Origin: JBPCNH01 sp051001455
Lineage (GTDB): Bacteria; Actinomycetota; CADDZG01; WHSQ01
Assembly: GCA_051001455.1 (NCBI GenBank)
Contig: JBPCNH010000037.1
Location: forward strand, 1 to 22,063
Reading direction: 5' to 3'
DNA length: 22,063 nt
Shown here: one piece after another, positions 1 through 7,826 of the stretch
Layout: every line of letters begins with the position of its first letter
Position numbering within the stretch: position 1 is the first letter of the stretch
Notes under the pieces: generated by a model
Told to the model about the DNA's origin: nothing
Database searches by the model: none
What the model saw: only the letters and a program-made list of their open reading frames with translations
Position numbers and translations under genes: made by a program

Positions 1-334
1 CCGGCAGGTCGAGCTCTGCGATGCGGATCGCCCACCCCGCCGCTCGCATCACAACCTCGCCGTCCGCTTGGAGCGACGCTTCGATCAGCGCGACCTTCTT
101 GCCCGGTCGTACCACCGTTGTCGCTACCCTCAATGGCCGGAGCGGCACCGGCTTCAAGATGTCGAAGACGACGCGAACCACCTGCTTCTCCTCACCCGAT
201 GCACGCTCGATCGCGCGGCCGAGCAGAGCAGCGGGGGGGCTACCGTGCTGCGCAGCGCGGCTCCACGGACCGATGGTGAGGTCCGACGGCACGAAGACCG
301 CTTCTTCGCTTGTGGTGAAGAAGGAATCGGGCAT
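1..334 (-). CDS. Acyl-CoA thioesterase-like protein, hotdog fold (3' part outside window)
   Basis: The minus strand is open from an ATG at 334 to the window edge, giving 111 codons. The product starts MPDSFFTTSEEAVFVPSDLT and contains GPWSRAAQHGSPPAALLGRA (about residues 22-41), the pattern of the N-terminal hotdog domain of TesB-like/4HBT_3 thioesterases, where an aromatic-rich start is followed by a QHGGPPAALL-type stretch. The later part (VVFDILKPVPLRPLRV, then VVRPGKKVALIEASL) also fits the beta strands of this fold. The family hydrolyses acyl-CoA thioesters in the cytoplasm; the substrate cannot be read here. Full-length relatives have a second hotdog domain, which would lie to the left of the window. 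No strong ribosome site is visible before the ATG. It is divergent from the secreted RTX gene at 710. Confidence 0.75.
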   Translation of the reverse strand, partial: MPDSFFTTSEEAVFVPSDLTIGPWSRAAQHGSPPAALLGRAIERASGEEKQVVRVVFDILKPVPLRPLRVATTVVRPGKKVALIEASLQADGEVVMRAAGWAIRIAELDLP

Positions 335-709
335 CGCCGGAGGTTAGAGCATGTCGTTCGTCGCGCCCATGTGCCGTCCCGCGCCCTTCGTCTCCGATCG
401 CTCGCCCCAGCGCCTTTCGCAGCGCAATCAGCCACGAATGGTTTGCGATATTACGGCCGTGGGTACGTCACGTTCCGTAGGTGAGCTTGCTCTCCTATCT
501 GGAAGAGAGTCGAGACGATTCGAGACTTCCAGAGATAGCCAGTAACCCGCGGTCAGATCCAACGTTGTAGTAGTTACGCATGTCATGCTCTTCCGTTGGA
601 GGGGCGAGAGGCTCGAAATCGCTGCTGAGTGGCAGGAAGTGCCATCACAGCGGCGAAGTTACGAGGATTACAAGCACTGAAGTAGCCGCCGAACATAAGG
701 GAGTTTCAC
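335..709. other. Intergenic region between divergent genes, with an imperfect hairpin
   Basis: About 375 bases separate the thioesterase and RTX gene starts. I see no gene here. An inverted repeat has arms CTATCTGGAAG (495-505) and CTTCCAGAGATAG (526-538); it pairs over 11 bp if two bases bulge out, leaving a 20-base loop. It could be an operator or an RNA hairpin serving either divergent gene. An AAGGGAG ribosome site at 697-703 belongs to the gene starting at 710. Confidence 0.4.
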
Positions 710-2635
710 GTGAAGAAAAAGACGATCCATCTGCGCTTCGCCGTTATCGCGGCAGTCGCCCTGATAGCGGGTTTGCTCACCGGGGTGCCTGTGGCGTCTG
801 CCGGGCACACCGACGTGGTGAAGCCGACCCAAGCGGCAGAGCGAGCGCGTGGTTACGCATACGGCGCCAGCGTCCTCGGTACCGATGACCAGCCGGTGAA
901 CCCGCTGCCGGAAGCCGAGGCCGAGGTTCCTCCGTCGGGAGACCAGGAGCAGGTCAGAACGCATAACGACCAAGACGTTGCCCTCGACATACCCCTCATA
1001 TCGGTCGGCACCGTTGAGGCTGATGCGTGTCTCGACCCCGGGGTCCCGGCGAGATTTCAGAAGATCATCAACGCAGCGCAGATCCTCTCCCACGGGCTCA
1101 CCCCTGAACGCGATGCGGACAACGACTACGACGAATTCGACGATGACGGTGAAAACTTCGCAGAGCCCGACGAGGATCCGCGCCGGACAGAAGCGCGCTA
1201 CCCCGAGGGTTTCCCCGGTACCGCTCGCTGTCTGACGCCCACCACCGCGGACCAGGCCCTGCATGAGCCGACGCGTACCACGGCTCCTCTCCCCGCCGAC
1301 CAGCAGCCGCCGCGTCCTCCCAACTGTGAGAGCGGCTTCGAGACCGACCCCGCCGAAGAAGATTTCAGCGACGTATGTCTTGCAACGCTGCCGCTGTGGA
1401 ACGGTCGCGGCTATGCCGAGGCATTCGAGGACGTGTTGCTGGGTGAGCACATCGAGGCGGAGGCGCTCGCGCGCTGCAACTCCGAGGGTGTCCTCGAGGT
1501 TGCTACCGGAGCGGCCTTTACCGATCCCGAGAGTCTCTTGATAGGCGACACTACGCAGCCCAACCAGCCCCTGGACGTCATCCTCGCGACCGTGTCGGCG
1601 GTCACGTTCTGGGAGACCAACTGGGACCCGGAAACGAATACGACGACCGATGGATCCGACACGGTGTGGGTCAACGGATTGCACATCATCACCTCGACGG
1701 GTGAAGACATCGTGCTCGCACGCGCCGAGGCAACCGCCGATTGCGTGAACGACCAGGACGGCGATGGCATCCCCGACGACAAGGACAACTGTCCGACGGT
1801 AAACAACCCTGATCAGAAGGACACCGACGGTGACGGCATCGGCGATGCATGTGACGACGATGACGACAACGACGGCATCCCCGACGACCAGGACAACTGC
1901 CCGACCGTGTTCAACCCTGATCAGAAGGACACCGACGGGGACGGCATAGGCGATGCCTGTGACGACACCCCGGGCGAAGAGCTTCCGCAGTGCAGCGACG
2001 GGCTCGACAATGATGGCGACGGTTTCATCGACATGGAGGACCCGAACTGCACCAGTCCCGAAGATGACGATGAGAGCGGTTTCGTCCCCAAGGCCTGCCG
2101 TGTGCAGCCGGGCCAGGAGCCGAGTGGTCGGGTCATCGTCGGTTCGGAGAACGCCGACGTGATCACGGGTACCGATCGTGACGACCTGATCTGCTCCAGA
2201 GGCGGCGATGACATCGTCGACGGCCTCGATGGCGACGACCTGATCGTGCTCGGTAAGGGTGATGATCAGGGCAGCGGTGGCGGTGGCAAGGACCAGATCC
2301 AGGGCGGCGCCGGGAACGACACCATCAACGGTGGCGGCCACAATGACATCATCACCGGTGGTGCCGGCAACGACCAGATCAAGGGCAACAAGGGCATCGA
2401 CACGCTGCGCGGCGGCAAGGGCAAGGACACGCTGCAGGGCGGTAGCAACGATGACGTCCTGCGGGGTGGAAGCGGTGCCGATACCCTGCGTGGCTGGACC
2501 GGCAACGACATCCTCAACGGTGACGCCGGGAACGACAGCTGCATCGGAGGCGCCGGAAGAGACCAGTTCCGTAGTTGCGAACAGAGCGACCGAAATAGCC
2601 GTGATGCTTCTCGGCAGGGCGGTTTCCTCTTCTAA
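710..2635 (+). CDS. Secreted calcium-binding protein with thrombospondin type 3 and RTX repeats
   Basis: 641 aa from a GTG start, with AAGGGAG at 697-703 six bases upstream. Residues 1-31 are a signal peptide (lysines, a hydrophobic run, then ASAG). About residues 45-340 form a domain resembling the choice-of-anchor P type seen in actinobacterial secreted proteins; this part is a weak assignment. About 347-420 hold two thrombospondin type 3 repeats with DTDGDGIGDACD and DNCPTV motifs, followed by an Asp-rich linker. About 474-620 hold at least seven RTX nonapeptide units of the GGAGNDTI type, which bind calcium in a parallel beta roll. The protein ends QGGFLF. It is probably exported by the Sec system, because a signal peptide is present, rather than by the type I system used by classic RTX toxins. 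No catalytic domain is visible, so a structural, adhesive or surface role is likely. A terminator follows. Confidence 0.85.
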   Translation: MKKKTIHLRFAVIAAVALIAGLLTGVPVASAGHTDVVKPTQAAERARGYAYGASVLGTDDQPVNPLPEAEAEVPPSGDQEQVRTHNDQDVALDIPLISVGTVEADACLDPGVPARFQKIINAAQILSHGLTPERDADNDYDEFDDDGENFAEPDEDPRRTEARYPEGFPGTARCLTPTTADQALHEPTRTTAPLPADQQPPRPPNCESGFETDPAEEDFSDVCLATLPLWNGRGYAEAFEDVLLGEHIEAEALARCNSEGVLEVATGAAFTDPESLLIGDTTQPNQPLDVILATVSAVTFWETNWDPETNTTTDGSDTVWVNGLHIITSTGEDIVLARAEATADCVNDQDGDGIPDDKDNCPTVNNPDQKDTDGDGIGDACDDDDDNDGIPDDQDNCPTVFNPDQKDTDGDGIGDACDDTPGEELPQCSDGLDNDGDGFIDMEDPNCTSPEDDDESGFVPKACRVQPGQEPSGRVIVGSENADVITGTDRDDLICSRGGDDIVDGLDGDDLIVLGKGDDQGSGGGGKDQIQGGAGNDTINGGGHNDIITGGAGNDQIKGNKGIDTLRGGKGKDTLQGGSNDDVLRGGSGADTLRGWTGNDILNGDAGNDSCIGGAGRDQFRSCEQSDRNSRDASRQGGFLF

Positions 2636-2660
2636 GACCACCAAGCCATAGCTACATCTA

Positions 2661-2692
2661 AGAAGGGGCTGGGAATCTTTCCAGCCCCTTCT
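2661..2692 (+). terminator. Hairpin terminator after the RTX gene
   Basis: Perfect 12-bp inverted repeat: AGAAGGGGCTGG (2661-2672) and CCAGCCCCTTCT (2681-2692) around an 8-base loop, 25 bases after the stop. No U-tract follows, as is common for terminators in high-GC actinobacteria. Confidence 0.8.
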
Positions 2693-2814
2693 GCTGTCCC
2701 CATCGAAAAGGCGCGGGAGCTGCCCTGGGCCCGCAGGATCGCCCTTACCATTGCGGAGGATCTCTCGCAGCGTCACAGGGAGACTGCCGGTAGCGCGGAG
2801 TATCAGGAGGGGCA

Positions 2815-3273
2815 GTGTTCGAGTTCGATACGTCGGTGGAGATCGATCGCCCCGTGGCCGAGGTCTTCTCCTATATGACCGACCCGGCCCACATGACGGA
2901 GTGGCAGTCAGGCGTCGAGGCCGCGCGCCATGTCGACAGCGGACCGACCAAGCTCGGATCGAGACTGGCGGAGGTCCGTAATTTCGCCGGCAAGCGCATC
3001 GAGACGATCGTGGAGGTGACCGCGTTCGAACCTGACCGCCGTTTCGAGATCGAGGTCGTGGAAGGGCCGATCGCATACAAGGTAGAGACGCTCTTTTCCG
3101 ATCTCGGCGGACGGACCCGCGTCGACGCTCGCGGACGAGGGGAGCAAGGGCGATTGTTCAGGTTCGCCGGGCCGCTGGTCGCGAAGGTTGCCGAAAGCCA
3201 GCTGCGCAACGACGTCCATCGCTTGCGTGACGTGTTGGAAGCTGCGAGCGGTGATTCGGAACTGCCCGAGTAG
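2815..3273 (+). CDS. SRPBCC family protein (polyketide cyclase/dehydrase-like)
   Basis: 152 aa from a GTG start with AGGAGG at 2805-2810. The start MFEFDTSVEIDRPVAEVFSY and the DPAHMTEWQSGV stretch (about residues 22-34) are typical of the START/Bet v1-like SRPBCC fold: a first beta strand, then two short helices ending in a conserved Trp. The rest alternates strands (ETIVEVTAFEPDRRFEIEV) and ends in a long C-terminal helix (residues 121-147), which in this fold packs over a hydrophobic cavity. Such proteins bind or transform small hydrophobic ligands in the cytoplasm. The ligand is unknown and no neighbour indicates it. Length is normal for the family. It is a separate transcription unit from the RTX gene, because a terminator lies between them. 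Confidence 0.8.
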   Translation: MFEFDTSVEIDRPVAEVFSYMTDPAHMTEWQSGVEAARHVDSGPTKLGSRLAEVRNFAGKRIETIVEVTAFEPDRRFEIEVVEGPIAYKVETLFSDLGGRTRVDARGRGEQGRLFRFAGPLVAKVAESQLRNDVHRLRDVLEAASGDSELPE

Positions 3274-3396
3274 GAGCAGCCGGGCCCAGGCGAAGGCGTA
3301 CGCCCAGGGGAGGCCGAGGCAGGAGATAACCGTGTGGGGGCGAAGGCTTGTATTCGAGCCCTGAACCGGGCTCCCGTCGAGCTTGGAGGTATCGAG

Positions 3397-3882
3397 ATGC
3401 GCCGAGTGTGGACCGTTTTGCTGGTTATCGGATTGATCGCGGCCACCATGGCAGCACCTGCCGAGGCCGGTAAGAAGAAGAAGAAGTCGAAGAAGCCTAC
3501 GGTCCGGACTATCGAGGTTCGGTATGAGAATCCGGCGTTCGGAGTCGGTGGTGCCGGGGGCGGATGCTCCGGGTGCCCTCCGATCGCATTCGGCCCCGAT
3601 GAAGCGTTCGCCGTGTTCATCATCGAAGACGATGTGAGCCCCAGTGGTTATGTCTCTCTCTCGTATGACTCCGATGGGGATGGGGTGGAGGAGCTAGGCG
3701 CCGGCCCGACGATCTGCGGTTCGACGGCTGAGCCTGTCGAGATCGAACCTGCAACGTCCTACACGGCCTGGCCTTGGGTGGCGGGCATCGATTGCCCGGG
3801 GTCGTCCTCATTCGCCGGGACGATCACAGTCTTGACTTCGAGCTCCGAGACAGCACTGACAAAGGCGATGGAAAAGCTCTAA
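3397..3882 (+). CDS. Small secreted protein of unknown function
   Basis: 161 aa. The ATG at 3397 is chosen because GGAGG (3385-3389) lies seven bases upstream and because it places a clean signal peptide at the N-terminus (MRRVWTVLLVIGLIAATMAA, then PAEAG). The same frame is open from a GTG at 3334, but that start would bury the signal peptide. After the cleavage site comes a very basic stretch, KKKKKSKK (residues 26-33). A beta-rich domain follows, with a CSGCPP motif (about 56-61) and later cysteines that may form disulfides, and an Asp-rich DSDGDG segment (about 90-95) resembling a single calcium loop. I do not recognise the family. The DGDG loop and secretion recall the RTX protein upstream, but no operon is evident. 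Confidence 0.7.
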   Translation: MRRVWTVLLVIGLIAATMAAPAEAGKKKKKSKKPTVRTIEVRYENPAFGVGGAGGGCSGCPPIAFGPDEAFAVFIIEDDVSPSGYVSLSYDSDGDGVEELGAGPTICGSTAEPVEIEPATSYTAWPWVAGIDCPGSSSFAGTITVLTSSSETALTKAMEKL

Positions 3883-4009
3883 ACCATCACCAGGCGCTGA
3901 TTCGACAGACCGACGGCGACGCGTCCGTCAGGCCATTGGCTTTGCCCCTGTTGTCGTTCCCTACGCCATAACCTAGCTTTGGGTGCGGATGCCCTCTACG
4001 GTTTGCTGC

Positions 4010-4216
4010 ATGGGAAACAGTGCTACGGACATCCTGCTTCTAACGGGAACCATCGGGGCGGGGAAGACGACGCTGGCGGAAGCCATGTCCGAAGTGCTTC
4101 ACGAGCGAGCAACGCGTCATGCCTTGATCGATCTTGATTGGCTCGGGCAGGTCTCCCCGCTCCCGGAGGGCCGCGATCCCTACGACTATCACTGCGCGGA
4201 CGGGTGCTGTGGCTAG
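4010..4216 (+). pseudogene. P-loop kinase fragment, truncated after the Walker A region
   Basis: The product reads LLLTGTIGAGKTTLAEAMSE, a Walker A motif (GTIGAGKT) followed by its helix, and then LIDLDWLG, as in small nucleotide or adenylylsulfate-kinase-like P-loop enzymes. Homology appears to stop at about RDPYDYH (4175-4193); six residues later the frame closes. Relatives are usually about 170-190 aa, so roughly two thirds is missing. ATG 4010 is the natural start, but the frame is also open from GTG 3983. The sequence beyond it belongs to an HxlR gene fragment on the other strand, so a deletion or recombination joined two broken genes here. Confidence 0.65.
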
Positions 4217-4282
4217 CCGCCACCGCTCGGTGATCACCTCCGAGGCCCTCGCTATGGGGCAGAACTGACCGTAGCTCGCCAT
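4217..4282 (-). pseudogene. HxlR-family regulator, N-terminal fragment only
   Basis: On the minus strand an ATG at 4282 gives MASYGQFCPIARASEVITER followed by W. This is the characteristic start of HxlR-type winged-helix regulators, which have a conserved Cys near the N-terminus and an E-(V/L)-(L/I)-(T/G)-(E/D)-(R/K)-W block. After that Trp the frame leaves the family and runs antisense through the kinase fragment. About 21 of roughly 110-150 residues remain, without the recognition helix, so it cannot be functional. It is divergent from the FAD oxidoreductase at 4399; HxlR genes often sit divergent from the redox gene they control, so this may be the lost regulator of that gene. Confidence 0.65.
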
Positions 4283-4398
4283 AGGTCCGATCTTTGGACC
4301 AGCGGCCGAGCAAAGCAAGTCCATCTTCTGTTCTCGACCGGCCGGCCCGTGTAGAGCAAGCTGAGCGAAACGGCCCCAACCGACCCATGGAGGACGAA

Positions 4399-5787
4399 AT
4401 GAGCGGCACCATCGAACAAGCGGCGATCTCGAAGTTCGAGGATTCCTTCACAGGAGAGGTCATCACCCCGGGGGGTCCCGCCTACGAAGCCGCCCGGCAT
4501 GTGTGGAACGCCTCGATAGACAAGCGGCCTGCACTGATCGTCAGGCCGGGGACCACGGCCGATGTTGCCGCAGCGGTTCGCTTCGCGCGGGAGCAGGACC
4601 TGCTCCTCGCCGTGCGGGGAGGGGCGCACAGCGTTGCGGGCCACGGCACCTGCGACGGTGGGCTCGTCATCGACCTGTCGGGGATGAAGAGGGTCGACGT
4701 CGATGCTTCGGCGCGCCGGGCGCGGGTCCAGGGTGGATGCGTCTGGGGTGACGTCGATGCCGCCACCCAATCCTTCGGCCTCGCGACGACCGGCGGGCTC
4801 ATCTCTTCGACCGGTGTCGGCGGATTCACGCTCGGCGGGGGCGTCGGGTGGATCCAGCGCAAGTATGGCCTCAGTTGCGACAATCTGATCTCGGTCGAGC
4901 TGGTGACGGCCAACGGCAACATCGTCGAAGCCTCCGACGACAACGAGCCCGAGCTCATGTGGGGACTGCGCGGTGGGGGAGGCAACTTCGGAATCGTGAC
5001 CTCGTTCGAGTTCCAGTTGCACCCCGTCGGTCCCGAGATCATGGCGGGGATGATCCTCTTCCCCGGTGACCGTGCGCGCGACGTGCTCGAGTTCTACCGG
5101 GAGCAGGACACCGACGCCCCCGCGGAGATGGGGCTCGGCGCCGTGCTGCGTCTCGCTCCGGCCGCACCCTTCGTACCCGAGGACGTGCAGGGGACTCCGG
5201 TGGTCGCCCTCGCCGCGGTCCACTGCGGCTCTTTGGCCGACGGCGAGCGCGGCATGAAGCCGATCAAGGACCTCGGCGAGCCCATCGCCGACCTCATCAC
5301 CGCGCGTCCCTATCTCGAGATGCAGAGGATGCTCGATGCAAGCTGGCTCGAGGGATTCCAGAACTACTGGAAGGCCGAGTTCATGACCGGCATACCCGAT
5401 GCTGCGATCGACGCGTTGATCGAGTACCTGCAGACGATCACCTCGCCGCTCTCGGACTTCAAGTTCCCCCTTCTCGGCGGAGCGATAGCGCGGGTGGGCG
5501 AGGACGACACCGCCTATTCGCACCGCAGCGCGCCGTTCGTCATCAACATCAACTCTCGCTGGGCCGATCCAGACGACTCCGAACGGCACATCGCCTGGAC
5601 TCGCTCGCTGTGGGACGCGATGCAACCCTTCTCAGATGGAGGCGTTTACTCGAACTTCATGGATGCCGATGAAGCCGGGCGGCTCGAGGATTCCTTCGGA
5701 GCGGCCAAGTTCGAGCGTCTCCGGGCCCTGAAACGCAAGTACGACCCGGCCAACCTCTTCCGCGTCAACCAGAACATCGAGCCCTAG
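4399..5787 (+). CDS. FAD-binding oxidoreductase, berberine-bridge-like (PCMH/VAO fold)
   Basis: 462 aa from ATG 4399, preceded by GGAGG at 4389-4393. The frame is open upstream to 4294, but that part has no family resemblance. The N-terminal FAD_binding_4 domain (about residues 40-185) shows RGGAHSVAGHG with His77, the expected site of covalent 8-alpha-histidyl FAD attachment, and GVGGFTLGGGVGW with KYGLSCDNL. The second covalent Cys of bicovalent enzymes is not apparent. The C-terminus has the BBE motif YDPANLFRVNQNI. Family members oxidise alcohols, sugars or alkaloid-like compounds using FAD and oxygen; the substrate is unknown. Length matches bacterial relatives of about 460 aa, so the gene looks intact although its upstream regulator is truncated. 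It is convergent with the gene ending at 5835. Confidence 0.9.
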   Translation: MSGTIEQAAISKFEDSFTGEVITPGGPAYEAARHVWNASIDKRPALIVRPGTTADVAAAVRFAREQDLLLAVRGGAHSVAGHGTCDGGLVIDLSGMKRVDVDASARRARVQGGCVWGDVDAATQSFGLATTGGLISSTGVGGFTLGGGVGWIQRKYGLSCDNLISVELVTANGNIVEASDDNEPELMWGLRGGGGNFGIVTSFEFQLHPVGPEIMAGMILFPGDRARDVLEFYREQDTDAPAEMGLGAVLRLAPAAPFVPEDVQGTPVVALAAVHCGSLADGERGMKPIKDLGEPIADLITARPYLEMQRMLDASWLEGFQNYWKAEFMTGIPDAAIDALIEYLQTITSPLSDFKFPLLGGAIARVGEDDTAYSHRSAPFVININSRWADPDDSERHIAWTRSLWDAMQPFSDGGVYSNFMDADEAGRLEDSFGAAKFERLRALKRKYDPANLFRVNQNIEP

Positions 5788-5834
5788 GGGACAGCGAATA
5801 ATTCGGTCGTCTGCTCCCAGGCGCCGGCACCTCC

Positions 5835-6269
5835 TCACCGCGGTGATACGAGCCACGGTTCTTCCAGATCGAAGTAGGTGAGATCGCCCTCGAGTAGTGT
5901 CGCCCACTCCTGCATCTCAGGCGGGGGGTCCTGCTCCATCACCTTCTCTGCCCGGCGTGCCTCCTCGAGTGAGCGGAAGTAAACGACATCCGTGAAATGG
6001 CCATCGTCGTAGGTGACGTTCAGTCCTCCGAGTATGTCCGGGCGCTGTGTCGGGAACTCCTCTTCCATCCGCTCGTTCAGCGCGCGGAAGGTATCGACAT
6101 CCTTTACGCGTCCAAGCATCACCTGGACGAAGGCAGCATCATCGTCCCCGCCGCCCGTCATTCCAAGGAATCCTTCAGCGCCCGGCATCAACTCCTGTTG
6201 CCATCGCTGTTGTTCGGCTTCGAGGCCCTGCCGTTCCTTGACCTCGCCGTGGATGATCTGAACGAACAT
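5835..6269 (-). CDS. Dimeric alpha-beta barrel (antibiotic monooxygenase-like) protein
   Basis: 144 aa. The internal ATG at 6269 (MFVQIIHGEVKERQGLEAEQ) is preferred over the 18-residue longer form because an AGGGAGAAAGGG-like purine stretch precedes it and the first beta strand starts right at this Met. Two ferredoxin-like halves are visible: residues 1-50 (FVQIIHGEV, a helix, FLGMTGG) and residues 56-140 (FVQVMLGRVKD, a helix, then VVYFRSLEEARRAEK). This is the layout of ABM/EthD-type barrels, which usually act in small-molecule oxidation, haem handling or ligand binding. No catalytic residue can be assigned. It lies downstream of the XRE gene on the same strand, 128 bases away with its own inverted repeat, so it is probably a separate unit. 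Confidence 0.7.
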   Translation of the reverse strand: MFVQIIHGEVKERQGLEAEQQRWQQELMPGAEGFLGMTGGGDDDAAFVQVMLGRVKDVDTFRALNERMEEEFPTQRPDILGGLNVTYDDGHFTDVVYFRSLEEARRAEKVMEQDPPPEMQEWATLLEGDLTYFDLEEPWLVSPR

Positions 6270-6326
6270 GCCCGCGCCCTTTCTCCCTGAGTGCCGCAAG
6301 CGAATCCGAGGATACGTGGTCACCGT

Positions 6327-6347
6327 TGCGACATCGTTGTTGTCGCA
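6327..6347. promoter_or_regulatory. Inverted repeat upstream of the alpha-beta barrel gene
   Basis: Arms TGCGACA (6327-6333) and TGTCGCA (6341-6347) are perfectly complementary around a 7-base spacer, 58 bases upstream of the start at 6269 and 51 bases after the XRE stop. It could be an operator for the barrel gene or a weak terminator for the XRE gene. No known consensus was recognised. Confidence 0.4.
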
Positions 6348-6397
6348 GGGACCGACTTATTCTTTGAATAGCAAGAGTGGGTCTAATTAGTAGCCAT

Positions 6398-6859
6398 CTA
6401 GCGCTGCAGCCTCCGAGCTAGATCGAGGAGACGACGTTGATCTTCGGGAGGAAGTGTGCTCACCAGAGCCAGTAGCTCCGCGATGGTTTCCTCCCTCGCC
6501 GGCTCGCTACCCTCCGCCGGCGGGGCCGAATATCGGGCCATATCAAGACTGGGCTTCGCTAAAGAGGCGGCCTCCATCGCATCTTCAGTGTGGAAGTGCC
6601 GGCGCTTGACCGAACTCCAGCCTCCCTGACCCTGTTCGATGTCCCGCGCCCGTTCCAGTAGCTCGGCTTCGGGGACCTCGAGGGCATTCGAGATCGCCAG
6701 CATCGCCACCGGCGACGGCGTCTTCTTTCCCGCCTCGATCTCAGACAGATACGGATAGGAGAGCCGGGTCCGCTCTTCGAGGGCCCGGCGGCTGAGGCCC
6801 AGTTCGGTGCGGATGACCCGGATGGCTCGCCCCAGGCCCCTTTTCTCAGTCTTTTCCAT
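6398..6859 (-). CDS. XRE-family transcriptional regulator
   Basis: 153 aa. Residues 9-63 form a Cro/C1-type helix-turn-helix: LGRAIRVIRTELGLSRRALE, then SYPYLSEIEAGKKTPSP, with the Y-L-S-x-I-E-x-G-K-x-x-P-S signature of HTH_3 domains. The rest is a linker and a C-terminal helix rich in Glu, Leu and Arg (residues 120-153) that may dimerise. It is divergent from the GATase1-like/ARPP-1 operon, and the 112-base gap holds a promoter with a palindrome in its spacer plus three copies of an ATAGTGATGCT-like repeat. This is the arrangement of a local autorepressor that also controls the divergent operon. The role is inferred; the fold assignment is firm. Confidence 0.85.
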   Translation of the reverse strand: MEKTEKRGLGRAIRVIRTELGLSRRALEERTRLSYPYLSEIEAGKKTPSPVAMLAISNALEVPEAELLERARDIEQGQGGWSSVKRRHFHTEDAMEAASLAKPSLDMARYSAPPAEGSEPAREETIAELLALVSTLPPEDQRRLLDLARRLQR

Positions 6860-6893
6860 TTGTGTCGCACCCTAGCGTCAGAATGAAGGACAG

Positions 6894-6945
6894 ATAGTGA
6901 TGCTGAGTATTGACTATAGTGATGCTCAGCATCTATAGTGCTGCT
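6894..6945. promoter_or_regulatory. Promoter of the GATase1-like/ARPP-1 operon with probable XRE operator
   Basis: For the plus strand there is a -35 box TTGACT (6910-6915), an 18-base spacer and a -10 box TATAGT (6934-6939). The spacer contains the perfect palindrome GATGCT-C-AGCATC (6921-6933). Overlapping it are three direct copies of ATAGTGATGCT or a close variant: 6894-6904, 6916-6926 and 6935-6945 (the last with one change). A repressor bound here would block the plus promoter and could also control the divergent XRE gene. The likely ligand is the XRE protein encoded next door; this is inference from position. Confidence 0.65.
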
Positions 6946-6971
6946 CTAACCATAGGGGGAGATGAGGCTAG

Positions 6972-7826
6972 ATGCAAGGACAGGAGCGGAGAGAGAGGGC
7001 CTACCGGGCAGGCGCCAGGATGGCCAAGGAGCGGATCCGCCGTGAGGCGCCCGAGGATGCCGCGGCTCTCGACCAGGTCGCCGCGTCTGACATTGTCGTG
7101 GTCCGGGGCTGCTACGACCACGTCGAGCAGGTGCTGGGCGCCCTCGAGATGCCCCACACGGTCATCTCGGACCACCAGCTTGCCGGGGTGGCGCTCCGGC
7201 CCGAGCAGCTCCTGGTCGTCAACTGCCCCGGCAACGTCGGGCGGGGAGCGGTCGGCCAGATCCGGGATTTCGTCGCCGCCGGCGGCAGCCTCTTCACCAC
7301 CGACTGGGCCCTGAAGCACGTCGTCGAGCCAGCCTTCCCCGGTCTTGTCTCCTACAACGAGCACCCCACCCGGGACGACGTGGTGCGGATCGAGATCACC
7401 GATCACGACAATCCGTTCCTCAAAGGCGTGATCGACGGGGCGGATGACCCGCAGTGGTGGCTCGAAGGCTCGAGCTATCCGATCCGGGTCGATGACCCCG
7501 AGCGCGTGAAGGTGCTCATCAAGAGCCGCGACCTCGGTCAACGCTACGGGGAAGAGCCGGTCGCGATCCTCTTCGAGCACGGCGCCGGCGAGGTGTTCCA
7601 CATGATCTCCCACTACTACCTGCAGCGCACCGAACTCCGCACCGAGCGCCACTCGATGGCGGCCTCCTCCTATTACGAGGAGAAGGGGATGTCGGTCCCC
7701 GATGGCGCAAACATCTCGAGTCTGTCTCTCGGCGACGTCGAAGCGGCGCAGACCTCGAGCCGGCTGTTCAGCAACGTGATCGCGAGCAAGAAGCGCAAGG
7801 AAGCGCAGAGGAAGGGGAGCAGATGA
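6972..7826 (+). CDS. GATase1-like (class I glutamine amidotransferase/ThuA-like fold) protein
   Basis: 284 aa from ATG 6972, preceded by purine-rich GATGAGG. After a helical N-terminus the protein alternates hydrophobic strands and helices: DIVVVRGCYDHVEQVLGAL, then LLVVNCPGN with Cys about residue 85 at a sharp strand-turn position, then FVAAGGSLFTTDWAL and ILFEHGAGEVFHMISHYYLQ. This resembles GATase1/DJ-1/ThuA-type flavodoxin-like folds, where a Cys at the strand elbow can be a nucleophile. A canonical Cys-His-Glu triad cannot be proved, and a separate ammonia-accepting domain is absent, so classical amidotransferase activity is doubtful. Stop and start overlap by four bases (ATGA) with the ARPP-1 gene, so translation is probably coupled and the two proteins likely work together. 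The C-terminus is very basic (KKRKEAQRKGSR). Confidence 0.65.
   Translation: MQGQERRERAYRAGARMAKERIRREAPEDAAALDQVAASDIVVVRGCYDHVEQVLGALEMPHTVISDHQLAGVALRPEQLLVVNCPGNVGRGAVGQIRDFVAAGGSLFTTDWALKHVVEPAFPGLVSYNEHPTRDDVVRIEITDHDNPFLKGVIDGADDPQWWLEGSSYPIRVDDPERVKVLIKSRDLGQRYGEEPVAILFEHGAGEVFHMISHYYLQRTELRTERHSMAASSYYEEKGMSVPDGANISSLSLGDVEAAQTSSRLFSNVIASKKRKEAQRKGSR

Noticed and set aside
2160..2570. DNA tandem repeats
   Set aside because: The repetition is explained by the RTX nonapeptides of the encoded protein; no exact DNA-level array is present.
668..3076. 802-residue open frame on the minus strand
   Set aside because: It is antisense to the repeat-rich RTX gene and the SRPBCC gene. Its Val/Asp/Ala-rich pattern mirrors the GGxGxD repeats, and it has no domain or ribosome site of its own.
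4252..5625. 457-residue open frame on the minus strand
   Set aside because: Antisense to the FAD oxidoreductase, which has a complete family match; the minus product has no recognisable fold. Only the HxlR fragment near 4217-4282, in another minus frame, is real.
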